NCBI RefSeq assembly: GCF_000826185.2
Contig: NZ_LN648874.1
Coordinates: forward strand, 62,001-126,000
Reading direction: 5' to 3'
Origin: Microbacterium gorillae
GTDB lineage: Bacteria > Actinomycetota > Actinomycetes > Actinomycetales > Microbacteriaceae
DNA: 64,000 nt
Both the position numbers and the translations under genes were made by a program. Under the pieces are notes generated by a model. That model made no database searches. It was not told the DNA's origin and saw only the letters and a program-made list of their open reading frames with translations. Shown here piece after piece: positions 28,624-37,251 of the stretch. How positions within the stretch are numbered: the first letter of the stretch is position 1; every line of letters begins with the position of its first letter.

Positions 28624-29099
28624 CGGAATCGAATCACGCACCCCTGATGCGGACCGCGCGGCCCGACGAGGCGGGTGAGATCTCCGCGCTCGCGCTGCGC
28701 TCGAAGGGTCACTGGGGCTATTCGGCCGCGTTCCTGGAGGCGTGTCGGGACGAGCTCACCGTCACACCGGAGGAGTGCGCCGCGGGTTCGGTGACCGTCG
28801 CGGACATGGACGGAACGATCGCGGGCTTCTTCTCCGTTTCGGGCACGGTTCCGACGGGCGTGCTGGACGCGTTGTTCGTCGACCCGCAATGGATCGGCAA
28901 GGGCGTCGGTCGCGCGCTTCTGCTCCGGGCGCTGCGCATCGTTCGGGCGGACGGATTCCGCAGCCTCGAACTCGACGCCGATCCGGGTGCTGAGGGTTTC
29001 TACGCGAAGCACGGCGCCGTCACGATCGGCACGGCACCGAGCGGCTCGATCCCGGGACGGATGCTGCCGCACATGCGGTTCGACCTCGGAGGCGAGTGA
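28620..29099 (+). CDS. GNAT-family N-acetyltransferase
   Basis: 159 residues, GTG start overlapping the VOC stop. Acetyl-CoA pyrophosphate loop in DPQWIGKGVGRALL (Q/RxxGxG/A form), preceded by VLDALFVD. Residue GFYAKHGAVTIG is the usual C-terminal strand. Translationally coupled to the VOC gene; substrate unknown. Confidence 0.88.
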   Translation: MTESNHAPLMRTARPDEAGEISALALRSKGHWGYSAAFLEACRDELTVTPEECAAGSVTVADMDGTIAGFFSVSGTVPTGVLDALFVDPQWIGKGVGRALLLRALRIVRADGFRSLELDADPGAEGFYAKHGAVTIGTAPSGSIPGRMLPHMRFDLGGE

Positions 29100-29253
29100 G
29101 TTCGCGCTCGCGGTAGGGCAGGAGACCATCGGGCGCCGGACGGAGATCGGAGAATCCGTCGGTCCAGATCGCGTGCACGGTGTCGAGGTCATCCGCGTCG
29201 GCAGCGGCTCCCATGGCTTCGATCGCGCACTCGCGAGAGCCCTGGTCGACCAT
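29020..29253 (-). other. Doubtful 77-codon ORF in 188-bp gap
   Basis: The minus strand between the GNAT and MmcQ-like genes is open from ATG 29253. The first 55 residues (DDLDTVHAIWTDGFSD, PYRERELTRLRG) look protein-like, and the tail runs antisense into the GNAT gene. No ribosome site or -10 box was found. Could be a gene remnant or chance. Confidence 0.25.
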
Positions 29254-29287
29254 GCCGCCGGAGCGAGCCGCGGAGCCTCCGGACTGA

Positions 29288-29602
29288 TTACGGCCGTGCG
29301 CGGGCTCGACGCTGCCTGTCCCAGCTCAGGCGGATGGCAGATCGGATGGCGTCCGCGTCGCCGTCGAGGCTGGCCTGCACCTTTTCGTGGGTTTCCCAGT
29401 GCGGCGGCACGCCGAACGTGTCCGGGTTCGCCGTGAGGAGCGCGTCACGCTGCGCTCTGTCGACGCGGATCAGGATGGTGCCCGGCTCGTCGGGCCGCAC
29501 GACGAGCAGCCCATCGACGTACCACCCGACACGTCCGGCGGCACGACGTCGGCGGCACCCGTCCAGCGAGCCGGCGAACGCAGCCACGTCATCGAGGTTC
29601 AT
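29288..29602 (-). CDS. MmcQ/YjbR-like small protein
   Basis: 104 residues resembling the MmcQ/YjbR (DUF419) fold: a short first helix, VGWYVDGLLVVRPD strand pair, ALLTANPDTFGVPPHWETH and C-terminal AIRLSWDRQR helix. Leaderless box TACCAT on the minus strand (29614-29609) 6 nt before the ATG. Function unknown. Confidence 0.7.
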   Translation of the reverse strand: MNLDDVAAFAGSLDGCRRRRAAGRVGWYVDGLLVVRPDEPGTILIRVDRAQRDALLTANPDTFGVPPHWETHEKVQASLDGDADAIRSAIRLSWDRQRRARARP

Positions 29603-29622
29603 CGGCTGATGGTAGGCCTTGA

Positions 29623-30075
<453 letters not shown>

Positions 30076-30110
30076 TGCTTCCCGACAGCGGCAACGCCGC
30101 GGGACGTGTT

Positions 30111-30482
30111 CTAGCGGACGTGGACGGATCCCGTCGGATCGTCGAGGCCGGCGGCGTCCACGACTGACTGCAGGGCGCGGACGTGGGTCTCGAACGCCTC
30201 GCGGCCCGTCGCGGACGACGAGAACCAGCGGGTGCGCCGCTTGCCGGTGAACGTCTGGTTCGACTCGACATAGCCGACCTCGGTCAGCACGGACAGGTGC
30301 GCGGCGAGGTTCCCGTCGCTGAGTTCCAGTGCCTTGGCCAGGGCGGTGAACCGGATCGCTCCGTCCCGCGGAATGCCGTGCAGCGCGGCTTGGATCCGCA
30401 ACCTCGTGGGATCGGACAGCGTGGAATCGAACGGCGCGCGCAGGGCGTCCAGCACGGGATGAAGGTCGACGGATTCACGCAC
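30111..30482 (-). CDS. Winged-helix transcriptional regulator
   Basis: 123 residues: DPTRLRIQAAL, FTALAKALELSDGNLAAHLSVL and VGYVESNQTFTGKRRTRWF form a winged helix of the ArsR-like HTH group (PF13601 type). GTG 30482 overlaps the end of the upstream membrane gene by 8 nt, so the pair is probably an operon in which the regulator controls itself and the membrane protein. Confidence 0.85.
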   Translation of the reverse strand: MRESVDLHPVLDALRAPFDSTLSDPTRLRIQAALHGIPRDGAIRFTALAKALELSDGNLAAHLSVLTEVGYVESNQTFTGKRRTRWFSSSATGREAFETHVRALQSVVDAAGLDDPTGSVHVR

Positions 30483-31035
30483 GGGACGCCTCCGGCATGA
30501 TTCGGCGCACTCCGAGACCGAGCAGGGTCACTCCCGCTGCGAATCCATACCAGAGCAGGGGATGCGGCAGTTCGAGAAGTGCGACCGTACCGGCGATCAC
30601 GACGCCGAAGCCGGCGACTGCGGCGAAGGCCCGATCGCCGGTCGCCACACCGTACAGGCACATGGCGAGTCCCCAGATCGAGCCGACCAGGAGGACGGCG
30701 TGCGTGAGCGTCGCGGGCTGGGCCGCGGCGACGAGGAACGGCGAAGCGCACAGCACGATGCCCCAGCCCCAGCGCAGGCGCGTCTCGATGCCCGTGCGGA
30801 TCGGGCGGGCGGGAACCCAGGACAGGGTCATGCCCAGCACCCACGCGACCGCCACGACGGCGATCCGCCACGGGCCGTCCAGCAGATCGAGCGCGGCCAG
30901 GCCGATCGTCCAGGCGATGCCCCGTCCGACCAGCGGCAGGCCCGTCGACAGCGCCCGGCTGGCCCGTCGAGTCGTCGCGGTGAGTCCACCGATCTCCTGC
31001 AGGGACCGCTGTGCGGCCTCCGGGCCGTCCGACAT
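30475..31035 (-). CDS. Multi-pass membrane protein, unknown
   Basis: 186 residues, about six hydrophobic helices starting at GIAWTIGLAALDLL. ATG 31035 has AAGGGG at proper spacing. The pattern of a winged-helix regulator fused in operon to a small integral membrane protein is common in actinobacteria. No named family recognised. An ATACT-N11-AGTAT repeat at 31105-31125 lies upstream. Confidence 0.72.
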   Translation of the reverse strand: MSDGPEAAQRSLQEIGGLTATTRRASRALSTGLPLVGRGIAWTIGLAALDLLDGPWRIAVVAVAWVLGMTLSWVPARPIRTGIETRLRWGWGIVLCASPFLVAAAQPATLTHAVLLVGSIWGLAMCLYGVATGDRAFAAVAGFGVVIAGTVALLELPHPLLWYGFAAGVTLLGLGVRRIMPEASRA

Positions 31036-31151
31036 GATTCGAGCCCCTTTCCCCGGGCCGTCCGCCAAATCTGCGAGGCACCTTCCGCCGGAGGCCCGAT
31101 GGGAATACTCTGCCGCACAAAGTATCTCAATCGCAATGAAGGGACGGGGCC

Positions 31152-31349
31152 ATGGGGCGGTATTTCGCGAGCGGACTGCTGGCCGGGGTGACGGCGGCTG
31201 TGATCTGGACATCGATCTGCCTGATCACCGGGATCGAGGCGAAGACGATCGGATTGTGGGCGTTGATCTTCCTCGTAGTGGGCACGGTGCTCACCATGGT
31301 GATCGCGAACGTGATCGGAACGAGGAAGGCTGAGAGCAGTCGAGCCTGA
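31152..31349 (+). CDS. Small two-helix membrane protein
   Basis: 65 residues: two helices (about 4-26 and 33-55) joined by a short GIEAKT loop, with a basic C-terminal tail. GAAGGGACGGGG precedes the ATG and a strong terminator follows, so the unit is a single short gene. Confidence 0.65.
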   Translation: MGRYFASGLLAGVTAAVIWTSICLITGIEAKTIGLWALIFLVVGTVLTMVIANVIGTRKAESSRA

Positions 31350-31365
31350 CGATGAGGTCGGCAAC

Positions 31366-31400
31366 CGATGATCCCGGACGCGCGGCGTCCGGGATCATCG
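31366..31400 (+). terminator. Rho-independent terminator
   Basis: Perfect 16-bp stem (CGATGATCCCGGACGC and its complement) with a 3-nt GCG loop, followed by CCTTTT. One of the few here with a T-run. Confidence 0.85.
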
Positions 31401-31506
31401 CCTTTTCGGCAGTGGCTCGGCGGCGTCACGTCTGCCGGCGAGTTCGGCCACGAGAACATTCATGACCACATCCGATGCGGTCGTGTCAGCGGGGTAGCGT
31501 GGGCGC

Positions 31507-32280
31507 ATGACCTCCCCCGACGATCTCGTCGCCGGCCGTGGAGCGCGCGGGGCCAGCGTGGGGCTCCGGCGACTTCGTCACGCGGATGCACCCGCGGTGC
31601 TCGCGGCGTTCGCATCGAACCCGGACATGGCGCGGCAGGGTGATGCGACATCCCTCGACGCTGCCGAGCGCTACGTGACGCGGCTCCTCGCGTCCGGGGG
31701 CTCCCAAGAAGCCTGGGTTGTCGCGGATCGGGGCGCGCTGGCCGGTCTGGTGGCGGTGAGCGTGGACGAGGAGAACCGGAGCGGCTGGTTCTGGTACTGG
31801 ATGACGGATTCCGTGCGCGGACGGGGATGGACAGGGCGAGCCGCGGCGACGGTGGCGGAGTGGGCGCTGACGGTTCGTGGGCTCGAACGTCTGGAACTCG
31901 GGCACCGGGTGAACAATCCGGCCTCGGGGGCGGTCGCGCGGCGGGCGGGGTTCCTTCGGGGGGGGACCCAGCGCGGGAAGGTCCTCAACGGTGGGGACCC
32001 GGGCGGCGGGCGAGCCGCGGCGACGGTGGCGGAGTGGGCGCTGACGGTTCGTGGGCTCGAACGTCTGGAACTCGGGCACCGGGTGAACAATCCGGCCTCG
32101 GGGGCGGTCGCGCGGCGGGCGGGGTTCATTCGGGAGGGAACCGAGCGCGGAAAGTTCCTCATCGATGGGAACCGGATCGACGTCGCCACCTACGGTCGGC
32201 TGCGCACCGACCCGGCGCCTGCGTTCGACCCCGTCCCCATGCTCGACGAAAGATTCCTCGGTGCGGGCGCCCGGCGATGA
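31507..32280 (+). CDS. GNAT-family acetyltransferase with internal 58-codon duplication
   Basis: A RimJ/RimL-type GNAT. The N-terminal half (LRRLRHADAPAVLAAF, WFWYWMTDSVRGRGW) is normal. The acetyl-CoA-binding/C-terminal module (GRAAATVAEWAL ... NNPASGAVARRAGF) appears twice in frame: 31834-32007 and 32008-32181. Only the second copy continues into a normal end (GNRIDVATYGRLR). 257 residues versus about 199 without the repeat. Leaderless box TAGCGT at 31495-31500. Either a recent duplication or an assembly error; see findings. Confidence 0.7.
   Translation: MTSPDDLVAGRGARGASVGLRRLRHADAPAVLAAFASNPDMARQGDATSLDAAERYVTRLLASGGSQEAWVVADRGALAGLVAVSVDEENRSGWFWYWMTDSVRGRGWTGRAAATVAEWALTVRGLERLELGHRVNNPASGAVARRAGFLRGGTQRGKVLNGGDPGGGRAAATVAEWALTVRGLERLELGHRVNNPASGAVARRAGFIREGTERGKFLIDGNRIDVATYGRLRTDPAPAFDPVPMLDERFLGAGARR
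31834..32181 (+). repeat. 174-bp direct tandem duplication
   Basis: Units 31834-32007 and 32008-32181. The first 120 nt are identical; the last 54 nt differ at 13 positions, nearly all changes in unit 1 being to G or C. Confidence 0.95.
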
Positions 32281-32350
32281 CCTCACTCGTGGACACCGCG
32301 CAGCGTCGCCGGCAACGGGTGGCGGGACGATCCGTCGATCACGACCTGCG

Positions 32351-32605
32351 ATGGTCGACCTGGCCTCGAACCGCTTGTTCTGGAAGGTCGGTGACCCGTT
32401 CATCCACCCCTACGAGGTCGCGGTCGATTTCCGGGTGGAGCGCCCGCGTGTGGGTCTCGGAGGGCGTCACGTTCAGTGCCGTGGGCTCGACGCTCACCGC
32501 CGCGGACATGCTCGCGAACGGGGATGCGCACCTGATTCGCGCCGAGGGGGAGCGGCTCCGGCCGTACCTCGAGCGCCTGAGCCGCGGTGAGCGCGTCACG
32601 CAGAG
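32351..32605 (+). pseudogene. Frameshifted ORF of unknown family
   Basis: From ATG 32351 the reading MVDLASNRLFWKVGDPFIHP and EVAVDFRVERPR stops making sense near 32445; a frame change gives VWVSEGVTFSAVGSTLTAAD and GDAHLIRAEGERLRPYLERL up to about 32590. Together they look like one ~85-residue protein broken by a frameshift and lacking its end. No family recognised. Confidence 0.45.
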
Positions 32606-32803
32606 GGTGCCGAACTCCTCGCCGGTCGCCGCGTCGTGGGGTCGGTGTTCGGCGAGGATCGCGAGGATCGCCGACTCGGCATCACGGTCCGCCTGCGTGG
32701 CGAAGTCCGTTCCGCCCTTCGGGAACCGCGTCTCGTCTCGGTGATAACCGCGGGCGACCGCGGCGGCGGCGATCGCGACCTCGGCGTCGGTCAGGTCCGG
32801 ACC
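32606..32803 (-). pseudogene. Inositol monophosphatase N-terminal fragment
   Basis: Minus strand, directly after the stop of the 33193 gene and in the same phase: DLTDAEVAIAAAAVARGY, KGGTDFATQADRDAESAI and EHRPHDAATGEEFG match the start of FIG-superfamily inositol-phosphate phosphatases (the TxAD and GEE motifs). There is no start codon and nothing of the C-terminal three quarters. Confidence 0.65.
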
Positions 32804-33193
32804 TCAAGCACCGCCGCGATTCAGGGCACGCTGCACGGTGGCCAGTGTCGATTCCGGCCCGTCATTGAAGCAGAGCGGAACGCCCGGTTGCAGTGCGTGG
32901 GAAGCCGTCACCACCCGCTCGAAGATCTCGGTGTACTCGGGTGCGGTCCGCAGCCCGGACCCGATCTCGATGACGTCGAAGGCGTCCGCGGTGAGGAACC
33001 GTCGCACCTGAGCCTCGGCGAGATCGGCATCGTCCGGAACCGCGCAGACCGTGACCTCGAATCCGGCCCCGCGCAGGTCGGCCTCCACCTGAGCCAGGCG
33101 CGCGCGGAGGGTGGCCGCGCTCTGTCCCGGCCACGGGGCGAAGTCGACGACCGACGGGTCGATGCCGATCTGGAGGACACGGGGTGCAGACAC
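32804..33193 (-). CDS. Conserved-looking hypothetical protein, Rossmann-like
   Basis: 129 residues. Alternating beta/alpha pattern: RVLQIGIDPSVVDF, ARLAQVEADLRGAGFEV, DAFDVIEIGSGLRTAPEY and GVPLCFNDGPEST. No catalytic motif recognised. GTG 33193 with leaderless box TAGGCT (minus strand, 33205-33200), which supports a real gene. Confidence 0.72.
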   Translation of the reverse strand: MSAPRVLQIGIDPSVVDFAPWPGQSAATLRARLAQVEADLRGAGFEVTVCAVPDDADLAEAQVRRFLTADAFDVIEIGSGLRTAPEYTEIFERVVTASHALQPGVPLCFNDGPESTLATVQRALNRGGA

Positions 33194-33278
33194 GCGGTCA
33201 GCCTACGGCGCGAGCGGACGAGTCCGTGTGATGCCGATGGAATCGGCGTCCCTCGGCGGATTCTCAGCCGCCCGATTC

Positions 33279-33306
33279 GCTAACGAACCATATGGTTCGT
33301 TAGCCT
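33279..33306. promoter_or_regulatory. Perfect 26-bp palindromic operator plus -10 of MFS-TetR operon
   Basis: 33279-33304 is an exact 26-bp palindrome with half-site GCTAACGAACCAT. The -10 box TAGCCT (33301-33306) overlaps its right end and lies 6 nt before GTG 33313. Very likely the binding site of the TetR protein encoded two genes in. Confidence 0.85.
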
Positions 33307-33312
33307 GGGGTG

Positions 33313-34839
33313 GTGCAAAACGCCCCCACCGCTGTTCGTGCCGGCCGCCGTGAATGGGCGGCGCTGGTCGTCCTCATCCTCGCCGTCACCCTCCTCGCGA
33401 TCGACGGAACCGTTCTGTACCTCGCGGTTCCCGCGATGGTCGCCGACCTCTCTCCGACGGCGACGCAGATCCTGTGGGTGGGCGACATCTACTCGTTCGT
33501 CCTCGCCGGTCTGCTCGTCACGATGGGAAACCTCGCCGACCGGATCGGTCGCAAGCGCCTCCTGCTGATCGGCAGCGTGGGTTTCGGGATCGCCTCCCTG
33601 ATGGCGGCGTTCGCGCCGTCGGCCGAGGTGCTCATCGCCGCTCGCGCTCTGCTCGGTTTCGCGGGCGCGACCATCATGCCCTCGACGCTGTCCATCATCC
33701 GCAACCTCTTCCTCGACCAGGTGCAGCGGACCAAGGCGATCGCGATCTGGTCCGCGGGTGCGATGGCCGGCGGCGCGGTCGGTCCACTCGTCGGCGGCGC
33801 GTTGCTGGAGCACTTCTGGTGGGGGTCGGTCTTCCTCATCAACGTTCCGATCATCGCGCTGATCATCGGGTTCGGGCTGTGGCTGCTGCCGGAGTCGAAG
33901 AACCCGGACGCGGGACGCATCGATCTTCTGTCCGCTGCGCTGTCGGTGCTGGCGATCGTGCCCATCGTCTACGCCGTGAAGCAGGCCGTTGGCAGCAAGC
34001 TTGACTGGACGGTGTTCGCCGCCGTGATCCTCGGCCTCGTCGCGGGGTGGATCTTCATCCGCCGCCAGCGCCGTCTCGAGACGCCGCTCGTGGACGTGTC
34101 GCTGTTCCGGATCCCCGCCTTCAGCGGCGCCGTGTCCGCCAACGCGCTGTCGATCTTCGCGTTCTTCGGAGTGCTGTTCTTCTTCTCGCAGTATCTGCAG
34201 CTGGTGCGAGATTTCTCGCCGTTCTGGGCCGGGCTGGCGGAGCTTCCGGCGACGATCGCGTCGCTCGTGGTCGTCGTCGTGGTCGGCGTCGCGCTGGCGA
34301 AGCTCGGGCTGGGTCGGGCGATCGCCGTGGGCCTCCTCGTCGGAGCCGTCGGCCTGGTGGCCGTCGGCCTCACTGCAGAGGTCACGAACTTCGTGTGGAT
34401 GGGCCTCGCGCTCGCGGTGATCGGCCTCGGCACCGGACTGTCGATGACCCTGTCCACGGATGCCATCGTGTCCGCCGCGCCGCCCGCCCGCGCCGGCGCC
34501 GCGTCGTCCATCTCAGAGACCGCATACGAACTCGGCATCGCACTGGGCATCGGGGTGCTGGGGTCCCTCCAGGTCGCCATGTATCGCGGGGGACTGCAGA
34601 TCCCGGACGGGACGGCCCCGGAGGCACGCGCGGCGATGGAGGACTCGCTCGCGACCGCGGCGAGTACGCTCGGCCCGGAGGACGCCGACCTCCTGGCGAT
34701 CGCGCAGCACGCGTTCACCCACGGCATGCAGGCGACCGCATACATCGCGGCCGGACTGCTGGTCGTGTCGGCGTTCATCGCGTGGCGGCTCATTCCGTCG
34801 GCGAAGATCACGAAGGAGACCGCGCATGGAGCACACTGA
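33313..34839 (+). CDS. MFS transporter, QacA/SmvA-like (DHA2)
   Basis: 508 residues, 14 helices. Helix 1 LLAIDGTVLYLAVPAM, motif-A loop GNLADRIGRKRLLLIG, motif C region GGAVGPLVGGALLEHFWW. Closest in style to QacA/SmvA/LfrA quaternary-amine pumps. GTG 33313 is preferred to GTG 33310 because it restores the standard leaderless spacing. Its 3' end overlaps the TetR gene by 14 nt. Confidence 0.92.
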   Translation: MQNAPTAVRAGRREWAALVVLILAVTLLAIDGTVLYLAVPAMVADLSPTATQILWVGDIYSFVLAGLLVTMGNLADRIGRKRLLLIGSVGFGIASLMAAFAPSAEVLIAARALLGFAGATIMPSTLSIIRNLFLDQVQRTKAIAIWSAGAMAGGAVGPLVGGALLEHFWWGSVFLINVPIIALIIGFGLWLLPESKNPDAGRIDLLSAALSVLAIVPIVYAVKQAVGSKLDWTVFAAVILGLVAGWIFIRRQRRLETPLVDVSLFRIPAFSGAVSANALSIFAFFGVLFFFSQYLQLVRDFSPFWAGLAELPATIASLVVVVVVGVALAKLGLGRAIAVGLLVGAVGLVAVGLTAEVTNFVWMGLALAVIGLGTGLSMTLSTDAIVSAAPPARAGAASSISETAYELGIALGIGVLGSLQVAMYRGGLQIPDGTAPEARAAMEDSLATAASTLGPEDADLLAIAQHAFTHGMQATAYIAAGLLVVSAFIAWRLIPSAKITKETAHGAH

Positions 34840-35383
34840 GCGCGCGACGCGCGACAAGGAGCGCACGCGTCGGGCGATCATCGACGCGGCCGCGGCGATG
34901 ATCTCCGCGCACGGCTCGGGCGTCAGCCTGGCGGACATCGCGAAGGAGGCCGGCGTGTCCAAGGGCGCGCTGACCCATCACTTCGGCAGCAAGCGCGAGC
35001 TGGAGGACGCCCTCCTGGCCGACACCGCCGAACGGTTGCGGGCCGAGGTCTACGCGCACGTCGACGCGTCGGAGACCACCCCCGGCAAGCTCCTCCGGGG
35101 CTACATCCGTGCGATCACGTCGGACAGCTCGGTGGTCCGCGAGCTGTACTCTCCGTCGGCGATGCTGATGATGCTCGGGATGGACCAGCCGAGCAGTCCG
35201 GCGCTGGAGCGGGACGCCGAAGCCTGGCGTGAGGAGTTCGCCGCGGACGGCGTCGATGAGGCGACGTCCCTCATGCTGCGGTTGGCCGCAGACGGCTGGG
35301 CGGCCTCGAACGACACGCCGTACCTGACCGCGGGGGAGCGCGAACTGGTGCGCGCGCGACTGCTCAAGCTCGCGGGCGGCTGA
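34826..35383 (+). CDS. TetR-family repressor
   Basis: 185 residues: N-terminal HTH ISAHGSGVSLADIAKEAGVS with KGALTHHFGSKRELEDALL, then an all-helical ligand domain. It overlaps the exporter gene, so one mRNA makes pump and regulator; the palindrome at 33279 is the natural autoregulatory site. Ligand is probably a pump substrate (inference). Confidence 0.93.
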   Translation: MEHTERATRDKERTRRAIIDAAAAMISAHGSGVSLADIAKEAGVSKGALTHHFGSKRELEDALLADTAERLRAEVYAHVDASETTPGKLLRGYIRAITSDSSVVRELYSPSAMLMMLGMDQPSSPALERDAEAWREEFAADGVDEATSLMLRLAADGWAASNDTPYLTAGERELVRARLLKLAGG

Positions 35384-35422
35384 CCGTGCTTCGTGTCGGT
35401 GGTCCCGGATACGCTGGCCGGG

Positions 35423-35680
35423 TTGACGATCGAGCGCGCCTACGCCGTGTCCGCTGTTCACGGGTTCCTGGCGCCGTTCCGGTCCGCTCTGGAGCTCATC
35501 GATCTCGACGGTGCCCCGGTGCTGAGCTCTGTTGGGCGACCACATCGATCGGGGCCCGGACAGCTTCGGGGTTCTTCGGACGATCCGGGACCTGCCAGAG
35601 CGGCACCCGGGCCGGGTGGTCGCCCCGCTCGGCAATCACGATGACGGGATGCTGGACTGGCTAGACGGAGCTTCGCGGCC
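35423..35680 (+). pseudogene. Metallophosphoesterase, frameshifted and truncated
   Basis: TTG 35423 with a TACGCT box at 35410-35415. Frame 1 gives TIERAYAVSAVHGFLAPFRS, with the motif-I Asp (DxH) changed to Ala. A frameshift near 35530 moves to GDHIDRGPDSFGVLRTI and LGNHDDGMLDWLDG. The remaining C-terminal metal ligands are absent. Three separate lesions indicate a dead gene. Confidence 0.8.
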
Positions 35681-35789
35681 GCCTCGGCCGCGCGGACCGA
35701 CAAGCGAGTCCCGGTCTCGACGGATGAGTGGGTGCGGACCAGGTGACGTCGCGCGTCAGCAGGCGAGCAGCGCGGTTGGGGTGCCGGCC

Positions 35790-35795
35790 TATCAT
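35790..35795 (+). promoter_or_regulatory. -10 box upstream of RelA/SpoT-like gene
   Basis: TATCAT, giving a leader of about 46 nt that carries AAGGGGG nine bases before GTG 35848. One of the leadered genes in the window. Confidence 0.45.
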
Positions 35796-35847
35796 CGAGG
35801 CGGGGGGATCGGGCGCATCGCCCGTTCGATCAAGGGGGATGGTTCTC

Positions 35848-37251
35848 GTGGCCGACGGCTCGAACATCGACTACACGACGTGGGACTGGCTGCCGGAAGC
35901 CGCCGAGGAGATGCAGGCGTACATCAGCCGGCTTCTGGCCGAATCGGGGATCCGTGCCCACGACGTCTCGGCGCGTGCGAAATCGATCGCGTCCTTCCGC
36001 CGCAAGCAGGAACTGAAGGGCTACGAGAACCCGCTGACGCAGATCACGGACATCGTGGCGATCCGCATCATCACGTACTCGACGATCGATCGCGACCGTG
36101 CCGCGGACCTCGTACGCGAAAGGTTCGTCATCCCGGATGGCGAGGACCGGAACCCCGGCGAGGACCGCGGCAGGCCAGACTCCCGCCGAGGCTACGACTG
36201 CCGGCACCTCGTCGTCACGGGCGAGAAGCCCCCGGCCGACTCCGGCTGGGTCGTGGCCGGCGGGAAACTCCAGAAGTACTTCGCCGAGTGCGGCGGCCTG
36301 GAGATCCAGATCCGCACGGTCGCCGGACACGCGTGGGCGGAGTTCGAGCACGCGCGGCGATACAAGGGCGCGCAGTACGCGGCGATCAGCGCGCAGGACC
36401 AGAGTGTGATCGACGGATTGTTCGGCGCCGCGGCGGACGCTCGCAGCGCGCTTGACTCGATCTTCAAGGCGATCGACGGTTTCCTCGCGAGCCCGTCCGC
36501 GGCCACCAACCGAGCGGCCACGCTCGAGGAGAGTGACGATCGAGCAGTGAACACTGAGGGGCCCGCCCTCGAGATCGACTCGCTGACCAGGCTGCTGGCT
36601 GACCGCTACCCGGAGGACGGCGCCGGAAGCGAGAAGGGAGTGGAATTCGCGCTCGACCTCGCTCGCGCCTGCGGTCTCACAACGATCGGTGCTGCGGAGA
36701 CCGCGCTTGACACCGTGGACCATGAGCAGGTCGTCAGGCTGATGGACACCAGTGTCCCGGTCACTCGCGTCCGGCGTTTCGATGACGATCTGCTCGCGCG
36801 ATTCGAAGAGGAGTACATCTCGCGGACCGGTGCGGTCGGGGCCGTCGCCAATCGTCGGCAACAGCTCGAATGGCGATTCGACCGACTGCGGGGCAAGACG
36901 CGCTACAAGACCTACACCTTCGAAGGTGAGGACGCTCCCGACGATCTCACGTCTCGGCCGTTCACGGCCTCGCTCGCGGTGCGAGAACTCGCGCGCGCCG
37001 TGGCCCACCGTGCCGGCGTGGACGTCGTCCTCGTACCGGACGCGATCAGCCGACTTGACGACCTCAAGGTCGGCTCGCGCGCCGTGGAGGTGTCGCTCGC
37101 CGACGGGACGTCGATCTGGGTCGCGACGAACATCGGGCGTGGCTACGCGGAGGAGATCATGCAGACGATCCTCCGACAGGCGCCGGGCCTGGACGTCCGC
37201 GTGCGTCGGGAAGGTTTCCCGGTGGCCGGATTCGATACGGACCCGTCCTGA
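35848..37251 (+). CDS. Stand-alone RelA/SpoT nucleotidyltransferase-domain protein with unknown C-terminal domain
   Basis: 467 residues. Residues about 38-175 form the (p)ppGpp-synthetase fold: RAKSIASFRRK, ITDIVAIRII (Asp68), RRGYDCRHLVV (Tyr116, His120), LEIQIRT and AGHAWAEFEHARRYKG. No HD hydrolase, TGS or ACT domain. Residues about 180-340 are helical, and 345-467 form a beta/alpha region (RYKTYTFEGED, VDVVLVPDA, DGTSIWVATNIGRGYAEEI) that I do not recognise. Product could be an alarmone or, as in toxSAS enzymes, a tRNA modification. Start chosen by ribosome site; ATG 35839 is possible. Confidence 0.8.
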   Translation: MADGSNIDYTTWDWLPEAAEEMQAYISRLLAESGIRAHDVSARAKSIASFRRKQELKGYENPLTQITDIVAIRIITYSTIDRDRAADLVRERFVIPDGEDRNPGEDRGRPDSRRGYDCRHLVVTGEKPPADSGWVVAGGKLQKYFAECGGLEIQIRTVAGHAWAEFEHARRYKGAQYAAISAQDQSVIDGLFGAAADARSALDSIFKAIDGFLASPSAATNRAATLEESDDRAVNTEGPALEIDSLTRLLADRYPEDGAGSEKGVEFALDLARACGLTTIGAAETALDTVDHEQVVRLMDTSVPVTRVRRFDDDLLARFEEEYISRTGAVGAVANRRQQLEWRFDRLRGKTRYKTYTFEGEDAPDDLTSRPFTASLAVRELARAVAHRAGVDVVLVPDAISRLDDLKVGSRAVEVSLADGTSIWVATNIGRGYAEEIMQTILRQAPGLDVRVRREGFPVAGFDTDPS

